From: SVFI01 sp045535935
GTDB taxonomy: Bacteria; Bacillota; Clostridia; Lachnospirales; Lachnospiraceae
DNA length: 64,000 nucleotides
Direction of reading: 5' to 3'
Assembly (NCBI GenBank): GCA_045535935.1
Contig: JAZSMO010000039.1
Span: 30,413 to 94,412 of the forward strand
In this document: positions 17,296-26,775 of the stretch, piece by piece
How the letters are laid out: the number at the start of each line of letters is the position of its first letter
How positions within the stretch are numbered: the first letter of the stretch is position 1
The notes under the pieces: model-generated
What the model was told of the DNA's origin: nothing
Seen by the model: the letters and a program-made list of their open reading frames with translations, nothing else
Databases searched by the model: none
Translations under genes and position numbers: made by a program

Positions 17296-19794
17296 TTATA
17301 TGCCTTTGCGCAACTTTGCAAGCATCAGATCTGCTGTTTGTATGATATTCTCCATATCAACATCCGTCACATATACTCTCAGTTGCTCCATATATTCCAG
17401 ACAATCCTCCGGAAGTTTCATCCCTTCGAGTTCTTCCATCGCAAGATCCGTCTCATCGAGATTAAATTCATCCACCGACCGCTTCATTTTTTCAAGACAA
17501 GAAATGACCTCATCGACATTCACTTCCTTTTTTTCTCTCTGTTGCCTATCTCCGAATGGTTTTAAAATCCGCTTGTAATCTTCATAATGTGAAAGCACTT
17601 TTTCTGTTTCCACATGCAAAACCTGAAAATCATTTGCATTCCCCGCTTGTTCCAACCTTGCAAACTCCTCAGCGAGCTCCAGGGCTCCGATCAGTCTTGC
17701 ACTGTTTTTCAGCGCATGGACCTCTACGGTATATTCCCGAATCATGTCATCTGCCAGACATTTGCGGATTTTGTTGGACTTGGCATCAATCAACGTATAG
17801 AAATCTCCCATAGTACTGAAAAACAAATCCCTGTTTCCGGAATTTCTGATTCCCGCATCCACGTGGATTCCCTCTATAACAAGCGCCTCTTTCTGCCTTG
17901 CCGGATTTTGCTTTGCCTGCACCTGTTCTTCCCGGGCATCATCCGCCGTTTCCTCCCGGATCAGCGTAGCCGGAAGCCACTTTCTGAGAACTCTGCACAT
18001 GTGCTCCATCTCAATCGGTTTGGTGAGAACATCGCTGATACCCGCACCGTAAAAGATTTCTTCCGCCTCCTTCATGGCGTTGGCGGTCAATGCTACCACC
18101 GGAAGCTTCTCATATTTCTTGTCATCCATTTCGCGGAGAATCTTTGTGGCCTCCACGCCGTCCATGACAGGCATCATATGATCCATGAAAACAATATGGT
18201 ACTCTTTCTGCCGGATCATTTCCAACGCTTTTTTGCCGTCCTCGGCCAGATCAATCTGCATGCGGAACGGTTTTAGTAAGCCCTGCGCAACTTTCCGGTT
18301 AATCAAATCATCATCTACAACGAGAATTTTTGCCCCTTCTGCGGTAAAGTTCATATTGACCTGGGCATCATCCGCATCCTCTTCCTGTGAAATTGCCGGC
18401 TTCTGCACAATGGAAAAATAAAATCGCGTTCCTTCGCCGTAGGTACTTTCCACCTGAAGCTTGCCGCCCATCATGTCAATAAGCTGACTGGAAATGGCAA
18501 GCCCGAGACCGGTACCTTCCTTTCCGCTGTTCAGCTTTTTATTTACCTGCTCGAACGCCTCAAACAACTTGACAAAATCTTCCTCCTTAATTCCCTGTCC
18601 GGTGTCAGACACGGAAATATCCAGCCGGAAACTCTCTGCGTCGCCTGCTTCCGTCTTATGTTCTTCGGCAACTGCTACCGAAAGCGTAATCTGTCCTTCC
18701 TCCGTGAATTTCACTGCATTGTTCAGCAGATTGATTATAATCTGACGAATACGTACACAGTCCCCGTACAGGCGGCTGGGCAACCGGTCATCAATGTCAT
18801 AAACAAGTCGGATTGGTTTTTCGCCGATCTGATTTTCGATGATCATCTGTATATTCCGGAGTTCCCGTTTGATGTCATAGTCATTTTCCACCAGTGTCAT
18901 CTTGCCGGCTTCAATCTTGGAGATATCTAATATATCGTTAATAATCGCCACAAGCGCATGACCTGACGTCTTAATGTTAGACAGATAATCCCTCTGTTCC
19001 TCTGTCAGCTCCGTCCGAAGCAAAATATCCGTCATCCCGACAATGGCATTCATCGGTGTGCGGATCTCGTGGGATATATTGGAAAGAAATACGGATTTGT
19101 ACGCATTGGCCTGCTCCGCTTTTTCCTTCTCAATCTGTACCTGTTTTACCAAAAGAATATCCGGATTTTGCATAAAAAGATAAAATGCAAGTACAATCAG
19201 CATTATGCCCATTCCGGATAGAAGCGCCGTCGGATGAAAAGCCTGATACACGGAAACCACAACTTCGATGGACATCGCCGCACTAATCGCCAGTAACTCC
19301 CTTTTACGGATACGTGTTCTGTAACAAATCAGCAACCTGATTACCATCAAAAGATATACAGCGACACAAATGTATGTCATATACGCCGCCATACCATATG
19401 CATAATTGGATTCATCTGCTTCCTTGTAATATATTGGCAGAACGCAGACACAGACAATCGCAAATACATACAGACATTTACTTCTTTTCAGCATCCGTAT
19501 ATCTTCTCCGATTTCATCCCGGATCAAAATCACGATATAGCAATACACAAGGTAGAAGATCGTGACCATCGTACCGATAAACAGACGATGCGCCAGATCA
19601 TTCAACCACATCGGCACTATATCCATGTGGTTCACCGTATATATTGTCAGAGCGTCAAAAATCAAATGCAACATGGATGCTATCAGTAACGCTGAAAACA
19701 CCTGATGCAGCTTCGTTTTTTCATGTTTTACGGCAAAATACAAAATCCCCATAAAAAACACTACCATAAAACATGCTATTTCCATTCTGAGCAT
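17296..19794 (-). CDS. Hybrid sensor histidine kinase/response regulator with Hpt domain
   Basis: An 832-residue protein. Residues 1-210 contain about seven membrane segments and little extracellular sequence. A short coiled linker leads to the dimerisation domain with His242 in SNISHEIRTPMN. The ATPase domain shows NLLNNAVKFTEEG, DTGQGIKEEDF and GTGLGLAIS. A receiver domain follows (ILVVDDD, phospho-acceptor in HIVFMDHMMPVMDG). The C-terminus carries an Hpt-like domain with EVHALKNSARLIGA. The layout fits a multistep phosphorelay ending on the next gene's receiver. The signal is unknown. Confidence 0.92.
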   Translation of the reverse strand: MLRMEIACFMVVFFMGILYFAVKHEKTKLHQVFSALLIASMLHLIFDALTIYTVNHMDIVPMWLNDLAHRLFIGTMVTIFYLVYCYIVILIRDEIGEDIRMLKRSKCLYVFAIVCVCVLPIYYKEADESNYAYGMAAYMTYICVAVYLLMVIRLLICYRTRIRKRELLAISAAMSIEVVVSVYQAFHPTALLSGMGIMLIVLAFYLFMQNPDILLVKQVQIEKEKAEQANAYKSVFLSNISHEIRTPMNAIVGMTDILLRTELTEEQRDYLSNIKTSGHALVAIINDILDISKIEAGKMTLVENDYDIKRELRNIQMIIENQIGEKPIRLVYDIDDRLPSRLYGDCVRIRQIIINLLNNAVKFTEEGQITLSVAVAEEHKTEAGDAESFRLDISVSDTGQGIKEEDFVKLFEAFEQVNKKLNSGKEGTGLGLAISSQLIDMMGGKLQVESTYGEGTRFYFSIVQKPAISQEEDADDAQVNMNFTAEGAKILVVDDDLINRKVAQGLLKPFRMQIDLAEDGKKALEMIRQKEYHIVFMDHMMPVMDGVEATKILREMDDKKYEKLPVVALTANAMKEAEEIFYGAGISDVLTKPIEMEHMCRVLRKWLPATLIREETADDAREEQVQAKQNPARQKEALVIEGIHVDAGIRNSGNRDLFFSTMGDFYTLIDAKSNKIRKCLADDMIREYTVEVHALKNSARLIGALELAEEFARLEQAGNANDFQVLHVETEKVLSHYEDYKRILKPFGDRQQREKKEVNVDEVISCLEKMKRSVDEFNLDETDLAMEELEGMKLPEDCLEYMEQLRVYVTDVDMENIIQTADLMLAKLRKGI

Positions 19795-19898
19795 AAATAT
19801 TTTCTCCTTTAAAACCCTTTTTCCCCATTTGGTTTATTCTACCATATACGCCTTATAATTTCACTATAAATCCGTGCTTTCCCTAAACTGTTATTTCC

Positions 19899-19927
19899 TT
19901 TACACCCCCTCTTTTTTTCGGTATAAT
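19899..19927 (+). promoter_or_regulatory. Predicted promoter of the DUF2207 gene
   Basis: TTTACA (19899-19904) and TATAAT (19922-19927) are separated by 17 bp, with the ATG 35 bp downstream at 19962. Confidence 0.75.
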
Positions 19928-19961
19928 TAACTGCAAATACATAATAGAAAGAAGGTTTGAT

Positions 19962-22100
19962 ATGAAAGATAAAGCAGCCTCTTTTTTCATCTGGCTCTTA
20001 GTCATCCTGTGTTTCTCTGCACCGTTTTTGGCAGAGTTCTCTTATCTGTTTGAGGACGTGAATTTAAATCCCAATGACTATGCCAGAATCACCGATGTGG
20101 ACTACAAGGCAGTCGTGGTGGATGAACCAGGCAGCGAAGGCAAGGTGGTCATCACCGAACGCCTGACCTTTGACATTCACGCAGCTGACATTAACAATCC
20201 GTTCTGGGAGCTCTGGCGGGATTTGCCGGAGGATTATGTGGACGGCGTCAAAGTAGATTACAGAGTTAATTCCGTAAAACAGATTCTTCCCGACGGAACG
20301 GAGCTCGTTTATGAGGAAAGCCCAAAGCTGTACTGGGATGATTACGATTACGTCAGCCCGACCTACGGGCCTTACAAATGGTATCACAGCGAGGGACCTT
20401 ACAGCGAAGCAGATGCACAGTATGAATGTGTATTTTTCTATGTGAACGGTATTTACCGTGAGGAAGTTGTCTATGAAATCGAGTACGAAATGCACAACGC
20501 AGCTCTGCGCTACAACGACTGCTCCGATTTATATCTTGCGCTTTATTCCGGCAATACGATCAAACATCTGGACTCCTACAAAGCCCAGATTTTATTCCCG
20601 GATGAAGATATGCCTGCTCCGGGCAACTATGATGTCTACACCTACGGAACCAACGCAAATGAGTTCCCGGTGCAAGAATCCGACACCATGAATCCGGGAT
20701 ATCATACCTTCTATTTTGAACTGGATGAGGATGATCTGCAGTTTAAGCCGTACAACGAATACATAGAATTTGACCTGGTATCGTACAACGAAGACAGACA
20801 TATTTTCACGGAATATGCCCCATATAACGATTATACATATGATGATGTGCTCACAGAGATTTACGACGAGCAGCGGGCATATGCCAATGAACCGGCAAAA
20901 TTCAAGGTAATCAAAGCCATTGTTTGCCTGTCACTTATACTGATTTCCGGCTTTGTGCTGCTTTACTGCTTCACTTACGGCAGACGGCTTCGCAGCAAGC
21001 ATACGTTCTATGAACCGACGGTAAAACCGGATTACTACAGAGACATTCCGAGCAATCTGGACCCGAATTTTGCAGCAGCTCTGGTATTTTGCAAGCAAGA
21101 TCCGCCGAAAGATGATTCCGGTGTGTACTCTGCGATACTTCTCAGTCTTGCACGCAAAAAATACATCGAACTGTACGAGTATGGCGACGATGTCAAAATC
21201 ATGATAAATCGCAACGGAGTCAATGCGGCTTTCAATCCGAATCTGCAGCCTGCTGCAATTATTGATCCGGACCCGATGCTCGGATATCCGGGACTTCCGT
21301 CCGATCCGCCTATGACTGATCCGGCAGCAGAAACAACTGAAACACTTGAACCGCTGACACTGTGCGAGGAGTATTATTACAACCTGCTCATGCGTCATAT
21401 GGTAGGCGACTGCATTACCATGAGCTTTTTCCAGGCAAGAGTTTCCTCCGACTACGAAAATACCCAGTCCTTTGCCCGCAACATGGATAACTCCATTGTC
21501 AACATCGGTATCAAGGAGGGTTATTTCCAGAAGGCAAATTATAAGCAGCCGAAAAAAAGCATGTTATCTTTATCTAACTTTTTAATGGTTTGCGGTCTTC
21601 TGCTGGCAATCCTCGGAAACATCATTTCCTACCAGACACGCCTGGAGCTCGCTCTCGGCGGATGGTTTATCATCGGTATCAGTTGCATCATAAGTGCACT
21701 TTTCCTTAAAAAGGAAGCAAAGAAATATGTACTTCTGACCCAGCTGGGAGAAGACGAATATGCGAAGTGGCGCGGACTTTACAACTTCCTCAGCAGCGAA
21801 ACACTGATACACGAGCGAAGCTACATCGAGCTCCCTCTTTGGGAACAGTATCTTGTTTACGCAACTGCCTTCGGTCTTTCCGAAAAAGTCATCAAGGCTA
21901 TCAACCTCAGATGTCCGGAAGCTTCCGAAAGTCAGATCCTTGGCAACAATTACTGTCGTTCCGGCAGATATCGCCATTCCGGTCGCAGTTTCCGATCCTC
22001 TGTGCGCTCCGGCTCTTCCTTCTCCGGTGGAGGCGGTGGCGGCGGCTTCGGCTACGGCGGTGGCGGACGCGGCGGCGGAGGCGGTGGCGGCGGCCACTAA
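19962..22100 (+). CDS. DUF2207 membrane protein with glycine-rich C-terminus
   Basis: A 712-residue protein with an N-terminal signal-like membrane segment (about 8-28), a large extracytoplasmic DUF2207 region (about 40-290), a membrane segment near 305-325, a cytoplasmic region, two more segments near 540-590 and a tail of serine, arginine and then nearly pure glycine ending in His. The family is of unknown envelope function and is often found with LemA, whose gene converges on this one here. Confidence 0.85.
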   Translation: MKDKAASFFIWLLVILCFSAPFLAEFSYLFEDVNLNPNDYARITDVDYKAVVVDEPGSEGKVVITERLTFDIHAADINNPFWELWRDLPEDYVDGVKVDYRVNSVKQILPDGTELVYEESPKLYWDDYDYVSPTYGPYKWYHSEGPYSEADAQYECVFFYVNGIYREEVVYEIEYEMHNAALRYNDCSDLYLALYSGNTIKHLDSYKAQILFPDEDMPAPGNYDVYTYGTNANEFPVQESDTMNPGYHTFYFELDEDDLQFKPYNEYIEFDLVSYNEDRHIFTEYAPYNDYTYDDVLTEIYDEQRAYANEPAKFKVIKAIVCLSLILISGFVLLYCFTYGRRLRSKHTFYEPTVKPDYYRDIPSNLDPNFAAALVFCKQDPPKDDSGVYSAILLSLARKKYIELYEYGDDVKIMINRNGVNAAFNPNLQPAAIIDPDPMLGYPGLPSDPPMTDPAAETTETLEPLTLCEEYYYNLLMRHMVGDCITMSFFQARVSSDYENTQSFARNMDNSIVNIGIKEGYFQKANYKQPKKSMLSLSNFLMVCGLLLAILGNIISYQTRLELALGGWFIIGISCIISALFLKKEAKKYVLLTQLGEDEYAKWRGLYNFLSSETLIHERSYIELPLWEQYLVYATAFGLSEKVIKAINLRCPEASESQILGNNYCRSGRYRHSGRSFRSSVRSGSSFSGGGGGGGFGYGGGGRGGGGGGGGH

Positions 22101-22142
22101 GCCGGCGACTGAAATAGCGTTTAGATAAAATTGTTCAAAAAG

Positions 22143-22172
22143 AAAGCCCAACAAAAAACTTTGTTGGGCTTT
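22143..22172. terminator. Bidirectional terminator between DUF2207 and lemA
   Basis: A perfect 13-bp stem, AAAGCCCAACAAA (22143-22155) with TTTGTTGGGCTTT (22160-22172), and a 4-nt loop. It is flanked by A/T runs usable on both strands and sits between two convergent genes. Confidence 0.85.
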
Positions 22173-22189
22173 GCCTTTATCAAAAACTT

Positions 22190-22741
22190 CTAAAAACGAA
22201 TCTGCGGTGCTTCATCCGCCGCTTCCGCTGCATCAAACAATGCTTCCTCTTTAAATCCAAACATTCCTGCAATCAGGTTAGCAGGAAACATCTGAATCTT
22301 GTTGTTGTAGATGGTAACCGCATCATTGTAAAACTGACGGGAATATGCCACCTTTTCTTCTGTCTCGGAAAGTTCATCCTGAAGCTTCAGGAAATTGGTA
22401 TCCGCCTTCAGCTGCGGATAGTTTTCAACCACTGCAAACAATGACTTCAACGTAGAAGTCAGCTGATTGTTCATGGCAAGCTTTTCTTCATTGGAGCCTG
22501 CACTCATATATCCGCTTCTGCTGGCTGTCACATTTTCTAAGAGTTCCTTCTCATGTGTGGCAAAGCCTTTGACGGTCTCCACCAGATTCGGAATCAGGTC
22601 AAATCTTCTCTGCAACTGGGTATCGATCTGTGCAAAGGAATTTTTCACCGAATTTCTAAGCCGAACCATATCGTTGTATGTAGCAATCACAAAACCGATA
22701 ATAACAACGACAAGAACAATTCCAATTATGAATCCTATCAT
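22190..22741 (-). CDS. LemA family protein
   Basis: A 183-residue protein with an N-terminal membrane anchor (MIGFIIGIVLVVVIIGFVI) followed by a helical domain with the family signatures YNDMVRLRNSVKNSFAQID, QRRFDLIPNLVETVKG and YNDAVTIYNNKIQMFP. LemA proteins are envelope proteins of unclear function. ATG at 22741 follows AAAGGAGG. It converges with the DUF2207 gene; the two families are often neighbours. Confidence 0.93.
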   Translation of the reverse strand: MIGFIIGIVLVVVIIGFVIATYNDMVRLRNSVKNSFAQIDTQLQRRFDLIPNLVETVKGFATHEKELLENVTASRSGYMSAGSNEEKLAMNNQLTSTLKSLFAVVENYPQLKADTNFLKLQDELSETEEKVAYSRQFYNDAVTIYNNKIQMFPANLIAGMFGFKEEALFDAAEAADEAPQIRF

Positions 22742-22814
22742 ACTTATATTCCTCCTTTTTTCCGGATAACCGCATTGTAACACCGATTGATTTTTTGCGC
22801 AATGTCACTACGCA

Positions 22815-24287
22815 TTATTTTATAAGCAGATCGGCTATCTGCAGGTGTCCAAAGTCAATCTGAAGTTCCTTTTCCATATCTTCCTTCCAGAACGTCTGAT
22901 ATATGGTTTTTGAAATATATTTCTCCGCTCTTTTGATGATGTTGTTATAATCCGCAATATCATCTGGAAAATAAATACCGCCCTTCTCCTTGTTTTGCAG
23001 CATCCAGCAAACGGCGGAAAGTGCTGACATGGCCACCGGTGTAATCGTCGGCGTCTGCCAGTAAGATGTCTTTTTATCCTTGTATAAAAATCCCGGTTCA
23101 ATCCGATTCCCTACCCAAACCGGTTCAAAACGGTCTCCCAAAAGCAAAATCCCTACATACTCTGTCCCGGACTCAATTTTCTCCTGATACAAAATCTGAA
23201 AATTTTCCGGATATACATAACCGCGAATGATCGTCTTTCCATCCACATTTTCACAGTCCTGCGGTTTGTCCGGATCGGAATCCGGATACTCATTCACCTT
23301 GGCATTTGCAAAATAACTGCTTGCATAAGCGCACGGCTGATAGACAAAGGCTACCGTCGGGCGATATACCACCGTATCCCCCTCCTTTATTTCCAGACTT
23401 TTGGCAATGCTGACTGTCTCCTCATGAGGAACCAAAAAGCCTTCAAACGCCCCGTCCGGATAATAGGTTTTGCATTTGACATCCGCCGCAATTTTCTTAA
23501 ATTCCAAATAGCCTTTTTGCCGGTCCACAAAATTACACTGCCGTTCAAAATCAACCATCTCATGTGTTCCGATATTGACAGTCGATTCACTGAGCATCTC
23601 AAACCAAAATGAATCGGTGCACCAGGTGCTGAACAGCATGTTGTCGCTGTACGTATCCTTTACCTTCTGAAGATCAATGTCATTGACATGAATCATCCTC
23701 ACACCAAGCGTTCGGGCCACCTCCGGAAACTTTCCTTCCTTCATAAGACGTCTCAGATTCTTGTCCTTTTTAAACTGGGTATTTACTACATATTCCAGCG
23801 CCGCCTTCACAAAATGCGAGACAAGCCCGGGATTATTTCCGTGATGCAGAACAATCGGATGACGATTTCGCGAAGGATCCCTGCGGTACTTTTCCTTGAG
23901 CTCGTTTTTTAACTCATTCTCCTCAAAAATACTGTACCAGTGGTCCGGCCAGTCCGCTTCTCCGGTATTCAGATACATGACATTGCGCTCCGCACACCAC
24001 TGACAAATATCCCTTGTACCGACCGTATCCGCAAAATCAATCAGCAAATCACCCTCGCCCAGGTACGGCTGAAACACCTGGCCGAAATTGTCCCGTGTCA
24101 CATCGCTGACGACGAAATTGGAAACCAGTCCACCCAGATTGACGTAGTCCTGGAATTCAAACGGATCTCTTGTTATCACATAATATTTGTTCTCATCAAA
24201 TTTGATCTCTTTTGAAATTTTTTCATAAAAGCTTTTGCCCACCGCCCCGAATCCAAATTGGACAATGCGCCCTTCAAACTTTATCAA
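22815..24287 (-). CDS. Homospermidine-synthase-like (saccharopine dehydrogenase fold) enzyme
   Basis: A 490-residue protein with an N-terminal Rossmann motif VQFGFGAVGKSFYEK and the segment IVLHHGNNPGLVSHFVK, which matches the ANPG-VSWFVK region of bacterial homospermidine synthases. Those enzymes transfer an aminobutyl group between putrescine units using NAD. Length also fits (about 475-490). The start is TTG at 24287, after GAGGT with 8-bp spacing; no ATG lies nearby. It follows the unrecognised 215-residue gene by 19 bp and a glutathionylspermidine-synthase-family gene further upstream, so a polyamine role is likely, though the exact substrate is inferred. Confidence 0.75.
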   Translation of the reverse strand: MIKFEGRIVQFGFGAVGKSFYEKISKEIKFDENKYYVITRDPFEFQDYVNLGGLVSNFVVSDVTRDNFGQVFQPYLGEGDLLIDFADTVGTRDICQWCAERNVMYLNTGEADWPDHWYSIFEENELKNELKEKYRRDPSRNRHPIVLHHGNNPGLVSHFVKAALEYVVNTQFKKDKNLRRLMKEGKFPEVARTLGVRMIHVNDIDLQKVKDTYSDNMLFSTWCTDSFWFEMLSESTVNIGTHEMVDFERQCNFVDRQKGYLEFKKIAADVKCKTYYPDGAFEGFLVPHEETVSIAKSLEIKEGDTVVYRPTVAFVYQPCAYASSYFANAKVNEYPDSDPDKPQDCENVDGKTIIRGYVYPENFQILYQEKIESGTEYVGILLLGDRFEPVWVGNRIEPGFLYKDKKTSYWQTPTITPVAMSALSAVCWMLQNKEKGGIYFPDDIADYNNIIKRAEKYISKTIYQTFWKEDMEKELQIDFGHLQIADLLIK

Positions 24288-24306
24288 ATTCTTTTACCTC
24301 ATTACT

Positions 24307-24954
24307 CTAGTCTTTTTTGAGCGGTCTGCGGATTTTGATGTTTCGCAGCGACTCATAGCCGTCCGTAATACAAATCCGGATCCCTTTCTTTTGAAAGCCG
24401 TACAGGATTTTTGCAAGATCCTTGGAAAGGCGGCTGCTTATAATCACAATGCGGTGAATTCCGCTTTTCATCAAATACTCCGCCGAAGGAAGATCCTGCG
24501 GATAAATGTCCCAGCTGTTGTCAAACAGCGCATCCTCCATCTTAAACCGGTTGAGCCTGTTTGTATCCAGCAAAAAAGCCGGAGGTGCGTCTTCGCCGAT
24601 TTCTATTGCAGAAAGTGCGGTTGCACCCCAGATAAGCCCGACACCGACCGCCTGATTGTCCACCGTGGCTCTTGCCCCCTGTTGCTCGATTGTCCCGTTG
24701 TATACCGGTATCGGCCGGAAACCGATTCCTGCCAAAGCAATTCCCACCTTCACACTTTCGACTCCCGGAAGGTCGACAATCACAGCGGCTCCTTCTCTCT
24801 CTTTCTCCTCCAATGCCACGACCGGTACATTCAGATTGGAAAACCGGTATTTGGAAGAATGTTCCCGGATTCCGACAAAAGGAACCGGTCTGACCCAGTC
24901 CGTCCATTTCTTTCCGTACGGAGCCCAGACCTGATATATTTCTTTATCTGTCAT
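24307..24954 (-). CDS. Conserved-looking protein of unknown function in a polyamine-type cluster
   Basis: A 215-residue soluble protein I do not recognise. It contains DWVRPVPFVG near the N-terminus, a hydrophobic alpha/beta middle (AAVIVDLPGVESVKVGIAL), PIPVYNGTIEQQGARATVDN and a C-terminal strand-helix region (RIVIISSRLSKDLAKIL). No cysteine motif, signal peptide or membrane segment is visible. ATG at 24954 lies within the last 11 bp of the ATP-grasp gene, so translation is coupled. Its position between an ATP-grasp ligase and a homospermidine-synthase-like enzyme suggests a part in the same pathway. Confidence 0.7.
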   Translation of the reverse strand: MTDKEIYQVWAPYGKKWTDWVRPVPFVGIREHSSKYRFSNLNVPVVALEEKEREGAAVIVDLPGVESVKVGIALAGIGFRPIPVYNGTIEQQGARATVDNQAVGVGLIWGATALSAIEIGEDAPPAFLLDTNRLNRFKMEDALFDNSWDIYPQDLPSAEYLMKSGIHRIVIISSRLSKDLAKILYGFQKKGIRICITDGYESLRNIKIRRPLKKD

Positions 24955-26170
24955 CTCTTTCACCGCTCCTTTCAATCAGAACAGGAATATCCGCCGCATT
25001 CGAGTCTATACGCTGCGACTCGGTAATGCGGGCATAGTAGCCTGCATGCTTTCCTTCCACGGTATAAGAGCCCAGACAGACATGATATTGCTCACCGTTT
25101 TCCCCCGCAAGAGGTCTGCTGTAAAACCGCTTCTGCGCCAGGTATTTCTTCGGATGACGTTTTACATCCTTCATGATTTTGTCGTACTCGCCTTCCCAGC
25201 AAGCCTCCTTGATGGAAATATTCTCACCGACCCTTCCGCAGGCAGGTTTGTATATGTAACCTTCTTTTCCTTTGGCATCTTTTACTTCCAGCGTATCCGG
25301 AAGCAGTTTTCTCCACGTATCCAAGCAGACGCCTTTCTGTTCCAATGCGTCCCACACAAGTGGAAAGCGCTTTGTCTGCGCATAGATGGCAACCGGGTGA
25401 TTGCAGGACACGGTCGTGGTGTCAAAATAACCGTCCCATTTCTTCGGCCGAATCTCCGTCAGCCACTCCAGCGGTGTAAAACGGATGATTGCATCCAGTT
25501 TTCCCTCATTGCCGTCCAGAATGCTGAAGGCCGTTTTTTCTCTGAAATGAATATGATCCGCCGCGCCGTAGATGACATGAAACCCTTTTTCTTTCAGTGC
25601 ATCGCCGAGAAACTGCATCACCTGACGGTCGTCGCTGTAAGAGGTACAATGCACCAGCATAATACGTCCGCCTTCCGGCACTTTTTCTGCGATTGCATTC
25701 ACTAAAATATCGCCGAAATTAATATACCAAAGACCGCTTTCTTTTAATCGGCGCAGGGCTTCCTCCGGCATAAGAGATGCCTCGGCAAAGCCTCCCGGAA
25801 CATCGCTGTTCACCTCGCTGACCGCCCATCCGCCATCCGTCGTCGGATGAAAATCATAGCGCATCAGCCGGACATGTCCGTCCGGATCATAATTGTCCAT
25901 TCTTTGAAGTTCCCTATGCAGTTTTCTCGGAAGCGCAAGCGGTCCTGCCAGCTTCCGGTCGCCGTTTAAAACAAGCTCCGCCGCACGGGTTTCTTCATCC
26001 AATTTCTCCGTCCATTCCGAAAGCTGCTCATGCTCCTCCTCCGTGATCACAAGCGCATACTTTGCGATGGTATTGTGATCGAGAAACTGCGGATCCCATT
26101 TATAGCAATCAAACATCAGATTCAGCCGGTAAGCTTCATATTCTTCCCGGGGTATCGGTATCAGTCTCAT
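24944..26170 (-). CDS. Glutathionylspermidine synthase family ATP-grasp ligase
   Basis: A 408-residue protein resembling the C-terminal synthetase domain of glutathionylspermidine synthase, which joins a carboxylate to an amine of spermidine with ATP. Family-type stretches are MRYDFHPTTDGGWAVSEVNSD (part given; acidic metal ligands), NHPVAIYAQTKRFPLVWD and GYIYKPACGRVGENISI with the ATP-binding lysine. No N-terminal amidase domain is present. In Firmicutes such stand-alone proteins have no settled substrate. The gene is coupled to the two genes after it. Confidence 0.8.
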   Translation of the reverse strand: MRLIPIPREEYEAYRLNLMFDCYKWDPQFLDHNTIAKYALVITEEEHEQLSEWTEKLDEETRAAELVLNGDRKLAGPLALPRKLHRELQRMDNYDPDGHVRLMRYDFHPTTDGGWAVSEVNSDVPGGFAEASLMPEEALRRLKESGLWYINFGDILVNAIAEKVPEGGRIMLVHCTSYSDDRQVMQFLGDALKEKGFHVIYGAADHIHFREKTAFSILDGNEGKLDAIIRFTPLEWLTEIRPKKWDGYFDTTTVSCNHPVAIYAQTKRFPLVWDALEQKGVCLDTWRKLLPDTLEVKDAKGKEGYIYKPACGRVGENISIKEACWEGEYDKIMKDVKRHPKKYLAQKRFYSRPLAGENGEQYHVCLGSYTVEGKHAGYYARITESQRIDSNAADIPVLIERSGERDDR

Positions 26171-26197
26171 AATTATTTCTCACGTTCTTTTTACTGT

Positions 26198-26752
26198 TTA
26201 TTCTTTTAATGCAAGTCCGTCTTTAAATGCGTTGCCTACTTTTTCTCCCAGTCCCACATACGCATGGTTGACCGGATCATATGCAATCGGTTTCAGTTTC
26301 TTCGGATCGATCTGTCCGTCTGTCAAAACACTCTCGTCCGCATTGACATTGACAATTTCGCCCACTAAAATCTCGTCCTCATAGCTTTTCACCCTGCACT
26401 CAAGTGCCATCGGGAGCTCATCGATAAGCGGAGCATCGACAAACTCACTCTTTGTCGCATGGAAACCGGCTCTTGCAAATTTGTCCGGGACATTGTTTGC
26501 AGACTCCACTCCTACGTAGTCACACGCAACCACCGTATCCTCCGTCGCAATGCTCACCGTAAAAGCACCTGTTTTTTCTAAGTTTGCCGTCGTTTTATGC
26601 GGCGACATACTGATTGTAATCTCATTCATGTCCGTAATCGTTCCCCACGCTGCATTCATTGCATTTGGAACCCCGTTTTCATCATAAGTTCCGACAATCA
26701 GAACCGGCATCGGGTAAATAAATGGTTTCGCACCGAAATTTTTTCTGCTCAT
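26198..26752 (-). CDS. Flavin reductase family protein
   Basis: A 184-residue protein of the FMN-binding split-barrel flavoreductin type. GAKPFIYPMPVLIVGTYDENG at the start (part) and AWGTITDMNEITISMSPHK bind FMN in relatives; GAFTVSI and VGVESANNVPDKF are further family marks. It probably reduces flavin or an aromatic substrate. ATG at 26752 follows AAAGGAGG. It lies 27 bp before the ATP-grasp gene and 23 bp after the P-loop/GNAT gene. Confidence 0.88.
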   Translation of the reverse strand: MSRKNFGAKPFIYPMPVLIVGTYDENGVPNAMNAAWGTITDMNEITISMSPHKTTANLEKTGAFTVSIATEDTVVACDYVGVESANNVPDKFARAGFHATKSEFVDAPLIDELPMALECRVKSYEDEILVGEIVNVNADESVLTDGQIDPKKLKPIAYDPVNHAYVGLGEKVGNAFKDGLALKE

Positions 26753-26775
26753 TTTGATTCCTCCTTTGTTATAAG

